Part shown: positions 60,018 through 64,000 of the stretch, piece by piece
How the letters are laid out: the number at the start of each line of letters is the position of its first letter
How positions within the stretch are numbered: the first letter of the stretch is position 1
From: Antilocapra americana
Lineage: Eukaryota > Chordata > Mammalia > Artiodactyla > Antilocapridae
DNA length: 64,000 bases
Assembly (NCBI GenBank): GCA_007570785.1
Contig: ML664161.1
Span: 16,830,861-16,894,860, forward strand
Direction: 5' to 3'
Program-made: the position numbers and the translations under genes
Notes under the pieces: model-generated
Database searches by the model: none
Told to the model about the DNA's origin: nothing
What the model saw: the letters and a program-made list of their open reading frames with translations, nothing else

Positions 60018-60747
60018 TCAGTTCAGTTCAGTTCAGTCACTCAGTCGTGTCTGATTCTTTGTGACCCCATGGACTTGCAGCATGACAGGCTTCCCTGTCC
60101 ACCACTAACTCTTGGAGCGTGCTCAAACTCATGTCCATAGAGTCGACGATGCCATCTAACCATCTCATTCTCTGTCGTCCCCTTCTCCTGCCTTCAATCT
60201 TTCCCAGCATCAGGGTCTTTTCCAGTGAATCAGTTCTTTGCATCAGGTGGCCAAAGTACTGGAGTTTCAGCTTCAGCATCAGTCCTTCCAATGAATATTC
60301 AGGAGTGCATTCTTTTAGGATTGACTAGTTTGATCTCCTTGCAGTCCAAGGGACTACAAGAGTCCAAGAGTCTTCTCCAACACTACAGTTCAAAAGCATC
60401 AATTCTTGGGTGCTCAGGTTTCTTTATGGTCCAACTCTCACATCCATACACGACTACTAGAAAAATCATAACTTTGACTTTGTCCAAAGTAACATCTCTG
60501 CTTTTTAATATACTGTCTAGGTTGGTCATAGCTTTTTTTCTGAGGAGCAAGCATCTTTTAATTTCATGGCTGCAGTCACCATCTGCAGTGATTTTGAAGC
60601 CCAAGGAAATAAAGTCAGCCACTATTTCCACTGTTTCCCCATCTATCTGCCATGAAGTAATGGGACTGGATGCCATTTAGTTTTTTGAATGTTACATTTT
60701 AAGCCAACTTTTTCACTCTCCTCTTTCACTTTCACCAAGAGGCTCTA
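60018..60747 (-). mobile_element. BovB LINE 3' part, minus strand
   Basis: The 3' TTCAGT repeats are at the left (60018-60037). The minus strand encodes '[20 protein letters not shown]' and 'LMLKLKLQYFGHLMQRTDSL' in broken frames. Truncated at 'accaagaggctct'. A short internal repeat 'caagag' pair sits near 60357-60372. No clear TSD. Confidence 0.93.
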
Positions 60748-63045
60748 ATTATACCTCTATAATTGTGATATAAGGTCTAATGTCTCAATAATGACTTGAG
60801 CAAACCACACCCATTTCTGTACTTCTGATGGGGAATTCACCCCTTCCAGGCAATTTAAATTCCATCTGGTCATCTCTTTTAGGAAACACTGTTTAAATGC
60901 TTTATTATCCTATGTCAGTCATTAGCTGATGGAAATAAACAAATGAGAGAGTGCAATTCAGCTAGCTCAACCCACTAACCAATCTAATTTTTGGCTTTGG
61001 CTCAGTCAAATGTCTACTTGACATTTAGAAGTAGCATTATCAAATAATACTAAAGGATCTGACACACAGAACAATGTACACCATTTTCAAATTTGTAGAA
61101 GATTCACAGATTTGCTTTGGAACTTGCGCACAAATCTGAGAGAAGTTTATGTAGAGAAATCAGAGTTTGGAGCCAGTGAGAATCAAATTATTTCTCTTTC
61201 AGAAGATTATAGAAATAAATATAGCAAAAATAAAAAAAAAAACAACCCTCCCCTCCCAAAACACTCTTCCCACTTTTCTAAGAGCAAGTCTTGTAGAATT
61301 AGACTGCCTTCCAACCAGGAACATATACATTACACTATTAAATGAACATAGAATAACCTTATAATGTGCTGAGTTGTTGATATTTTGATATTTGGTGGTT
61401 GAAGAGCTAGAGTTACCTAATTATATATACATTTAGAAGCAATGTAAACAAAATTTTAAAAATTAGCCATGCAAAAATTTCAGGTATCCTTGAATGCAGT
61501 GCTAAGGAAATCCTTGATACAGCAGGAAGAATATATAAACAGGCCAGGAGAACAGGAATAGAAGGTACCTAATGGAATCTCTTAAAGTTGTGAAAGAACA
61601 GGAGAAAGAGAATTTGACTCAAAATTATTAGTGAATTGCTAAATAAGAACTTTGTCTTTCTACACATATTTTCTGTTTGTAAAACATGATGGTGAGTATA
61701 GCATGGACTTGACCACTAGGTTTTGTTTTTTTATCAAAGATGTTTAACTTAAATCTATAGTGATACTTTTTCTTCCAAAAGGAAATATATTCTAATTTTA
61801 AGGAAAAAGCAAAAGTAAGTTTCTCTGTACAAATTTTAAATCTGACCTTATTTAAACTCATCTATTATATAAAGTGAAGATTAACTAATACTAAATATTC
61901 ACTGAATTTGCACATATGACTTAAAGTATTTAAATAGGCATGATTACTTATTTCTGTGTCTTGAATGTTTTGAAGAAATTCATTTCTAAGATTCCTTTCA
62001 AAGACTATTATTGCAATTAATTTTTTCTTGCTAGAAAAGCTTAAGGCCTCTCTTGTGAAGTTGTGATATATGACAAAAAGTCTTCCATGATGCAATTCAA
62101 AGACCTAGTCATTTCCACAGGACAGAAGAAATTCTTCTTCCCAACAGCTTTACTTATGATAGAACCATCATTTCTCTCAGAGTGACCCAATACAGTCAGA
62201 ACTAATTTGGTGAAAGTACATTTTAAAAATTATGGCTCCAAATCTTAGTAAAAAAATTGACACTTCTCAGATTTTTGCTCAAGTTTAAAAATGTGTATCT
62301 TTGATTTTGCTTTTCCTCCAGTTACAATAATTTCCTGAGGCCAAATAAATGTGGACTAGTGTGGTGAATATCAGCTGAGTTGTAGAAAGTTGCTAGTAAC
62401 TTTTTAAAATATTATATATTATTTTTTACTTCTTCTAGAATACTGATTGGGCCTAAAGAGTACTTTACTAAAGAGTAAAGTCCTCTTTACTCATCTTTCT
62501 ATTAGCTGGATGCTGATATTGGGTTATATCACAAAGTTTAAAATAACAGAGTCAGCACAAAGAGTGAAATCAATGCTGTTGAAGATAACAAATAATGCAC
62601 ATATTAACATCTATTAATGCTTTTCATTTTTATTTTGCCTATCCAGTTATTGACACATTTCACTTCTAATTTCAATCCCATTGTGATTTGTTCAGTAATT
62701 CTTTTGTTGATACTTTTATAATACCACCTACACTTTTTAGCACAGTGCTTAATACATAAAAGATTTCCAATAAATGTTTAGCTTTCTGAATTTTTTAAAT
62801 GAGACAGATAAACTAGTTTGTGGTAGTTAATTTAGTTGAAGATTCTAATTTTTTTTTAACAAGCTCAAATCAGTGTTTAACTGTGGGAACTGTGCTCTTT
62901 CCTTTCAGGCCTGAAGGCAGAAACGCCCACACCAAGAGAGCTCTGCACCCAGCAGTCCAGAGGATTTCCCTCTGGACACTGTAGATTCCGTTCTTTCTCC
63001 TCCCTCTGCATTTCTCCAATGACTCTGAATCATTTAAAACTATAG
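60748..63045. other. AT-rich unique DNA with a MIR-like trace
   Basis: No gene in 2.3 kb. 62735-62785 has a MIR/L2-like 3' end ('agcacagtgcttaatacata', 'tttccaataaatgttta'). Confidence 0.45.
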
Positions 63046-63055
63046 TTAGGGGCAT

Positions 63056-63470
63056 CTAATGAATGTGAGAGTTCTATAAAGAAAGCTGAGTGCCGAAGAA
63101 TTGATGCTTTTGAACTGTGGTGTTGGAGAAGACTCTTGAGAGTCCCTTGCACTGTGAGGAGATCCAATCAGTCCATCCTAAAGGAAATCAGTCCTGAATA
63201 TTCATTGGAAGGACTGATGCTGACACTGAAACTCTAATATTTTGGCCACCTGATGCAAAGAACTGACTCACTGGAAAAGACCCTGATGCTGGGAAAGACT
63301 GAAGGCAGGAGGAGAAGGGGAAAATAGAGGATGAGATGGTATCACCAACTCAATAGACATGAGTTTGAGTAAACTCCAGGAGTTGGTGATGGACAGGGAA
63401 GCCTGTCATGCTGCAGTCCATGGCATTGCAAAGAGTCAGACACGACTGAGCACCTGAACTGAACTGATAA
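63056..63470 (+). mobile_element. BovB LINE 3' end with perfect 10-bp TSD, plus strand
   Basis: 415 bp of BovB from 'aagaaagctgagtgccgaag' to 'gagcacctgaactgaactga'. The identical 'ttaggggcat' flanks at 63046-63055 and 63471-63480 fix the ends. Confidence 0.94.
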
Positions 63471-63480
63471 TTAGGGGCAT

Positions 63481-64000
63481 GCCAACCAGGCAACTGCCTA
63501 GGATCTCAGTCTTTAAGGAGATCAACAGGATAAGACATCAACAGGATAAATAGGTGCCAGTTAACTCAAGTTTCCACCCACAGAGACTAGCAAAATGTAA
63601 ACTGGTATTACTTCTGCCAAGTGGACCTACAAACAGTCCTGCTTGATGTGCCTATCTATTCTTGAGTATTCTGAGGAACCTGAAATCAGCAATCACAGCT
63701 GAAACTTCTGAAATAAAGGAATGGCACAAGGTTATTTAAAGTGAACACATGACCTATTTCGTTGTCCAAATCTTAAATTATTTAATATATCTCACACAAA
63801 GTTTTCTGGTTAAGAAAATTAACAAAGAAAATTGAAGAGAGGATCAGGATGACAGAGAAGAAGAAACACTTCTAGTTTCTTTAGAAGACTGAATCTGCTT
63901 TGGTCAGTAGAAGTGAGTTTAGTATGCTACCTTTATTGATGTGTAATTTTATTAATAGAAAGTCAACTTCTCCTCATTTTCACTAAAAAAAAATTAAATA
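63481..64000. other. Unique DNA
   Basis: No gene is recognised. An 11-base direct repeat 'atcaacaggat' occurs at 63522-63532 and 63538-63548. Confidence 0.5.

Noticed and set aside
60018..60050. TTCAGT repeats as a satellite or CRISPR-like array
   Set aside because: Short repeats at this position are the normal 3' end of BovB. No regularly spaced repeats with unique spacers occur anywhere in the window.
61200..61370. Overlapping 77- and 65-codon plus-strand frames as a small gene
   Set aside because: AT-rich, lysine/isoleucine-rich by composition, with no domain and no supporting context.

Overview
This is non-coding DNA from a ruminant, most likely a bovid. The assignment rests on lineage-specific repeats: Bov-tA and Bov-A2 SINEs, BovB (RTE-clade) LINEs, ruminant L1 3' ends with C-rich 3'UTRs, CHR-type tRNA-Glu SINEs, a bovid-type ERV LTR and a mariner-derived hairpin element. 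I found no protein-coding gene, pseudogene of a cellular gene, rRNA or functional tRNA gene. Every long reading frame falls in a dead retrotransposon, on its antisense strand, or in random sequence. The window is best read as intergenic or deep intronic DNA.

Layout. 0-9 kb: unique AT-rich DNA with Bov-tA SINEs, a possible ERV LTR remnant, a long HAL1-like ancient element (minus) interrupted by an old MIR, and scattered MIRs. 9-17.8 kb: an old L1 (minus) with a younger L1 nested in it, short L1 3' ends, a 2.2 kb composite retro-insertion (13.19-15.38 kb) and a mariner MITE. 17.8-21.7 kb: a four-layer stack, in which an ancient L2 is split by a 5'-inverted BovB, itself split by a 5'-inverted L1. 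22-31 kb: unique DNA, a BovB (minus) containing an oppositely oriented BovB and flanked by about 183 bp direct repeats. 31-49 kb: an ancient L1M-type fragment, many Bov-tA and MIR copies, two long repeat-poor stretches and a solo LTR at 47.4 kb. 49.6-55.7 kb: a 6 kb BovB complex with a 5'-inverted L1 and a 5'-inverted BovB nested in it. 55.7-64 kb: unique DNA, a 2 kb L1 (minus), a MIR split by a BovB tail, and two further BovB 3' ends.

The interest lies in insertion archaeology. Target-site duplications (TSDs) that can be read directly let the order of events be reconstructed. Four elements plus one retrocopy show 5' inversion of the kind explained by twin priming, two of them BovB rather than L1. 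One locus appears to be an L1-mobilised copy of a transcript that already carried an L1 insertion. All family names come from recognition of consensus features by eye. No database search was possible, and boundaries without a stated TSD are good to about 5-20 bases.
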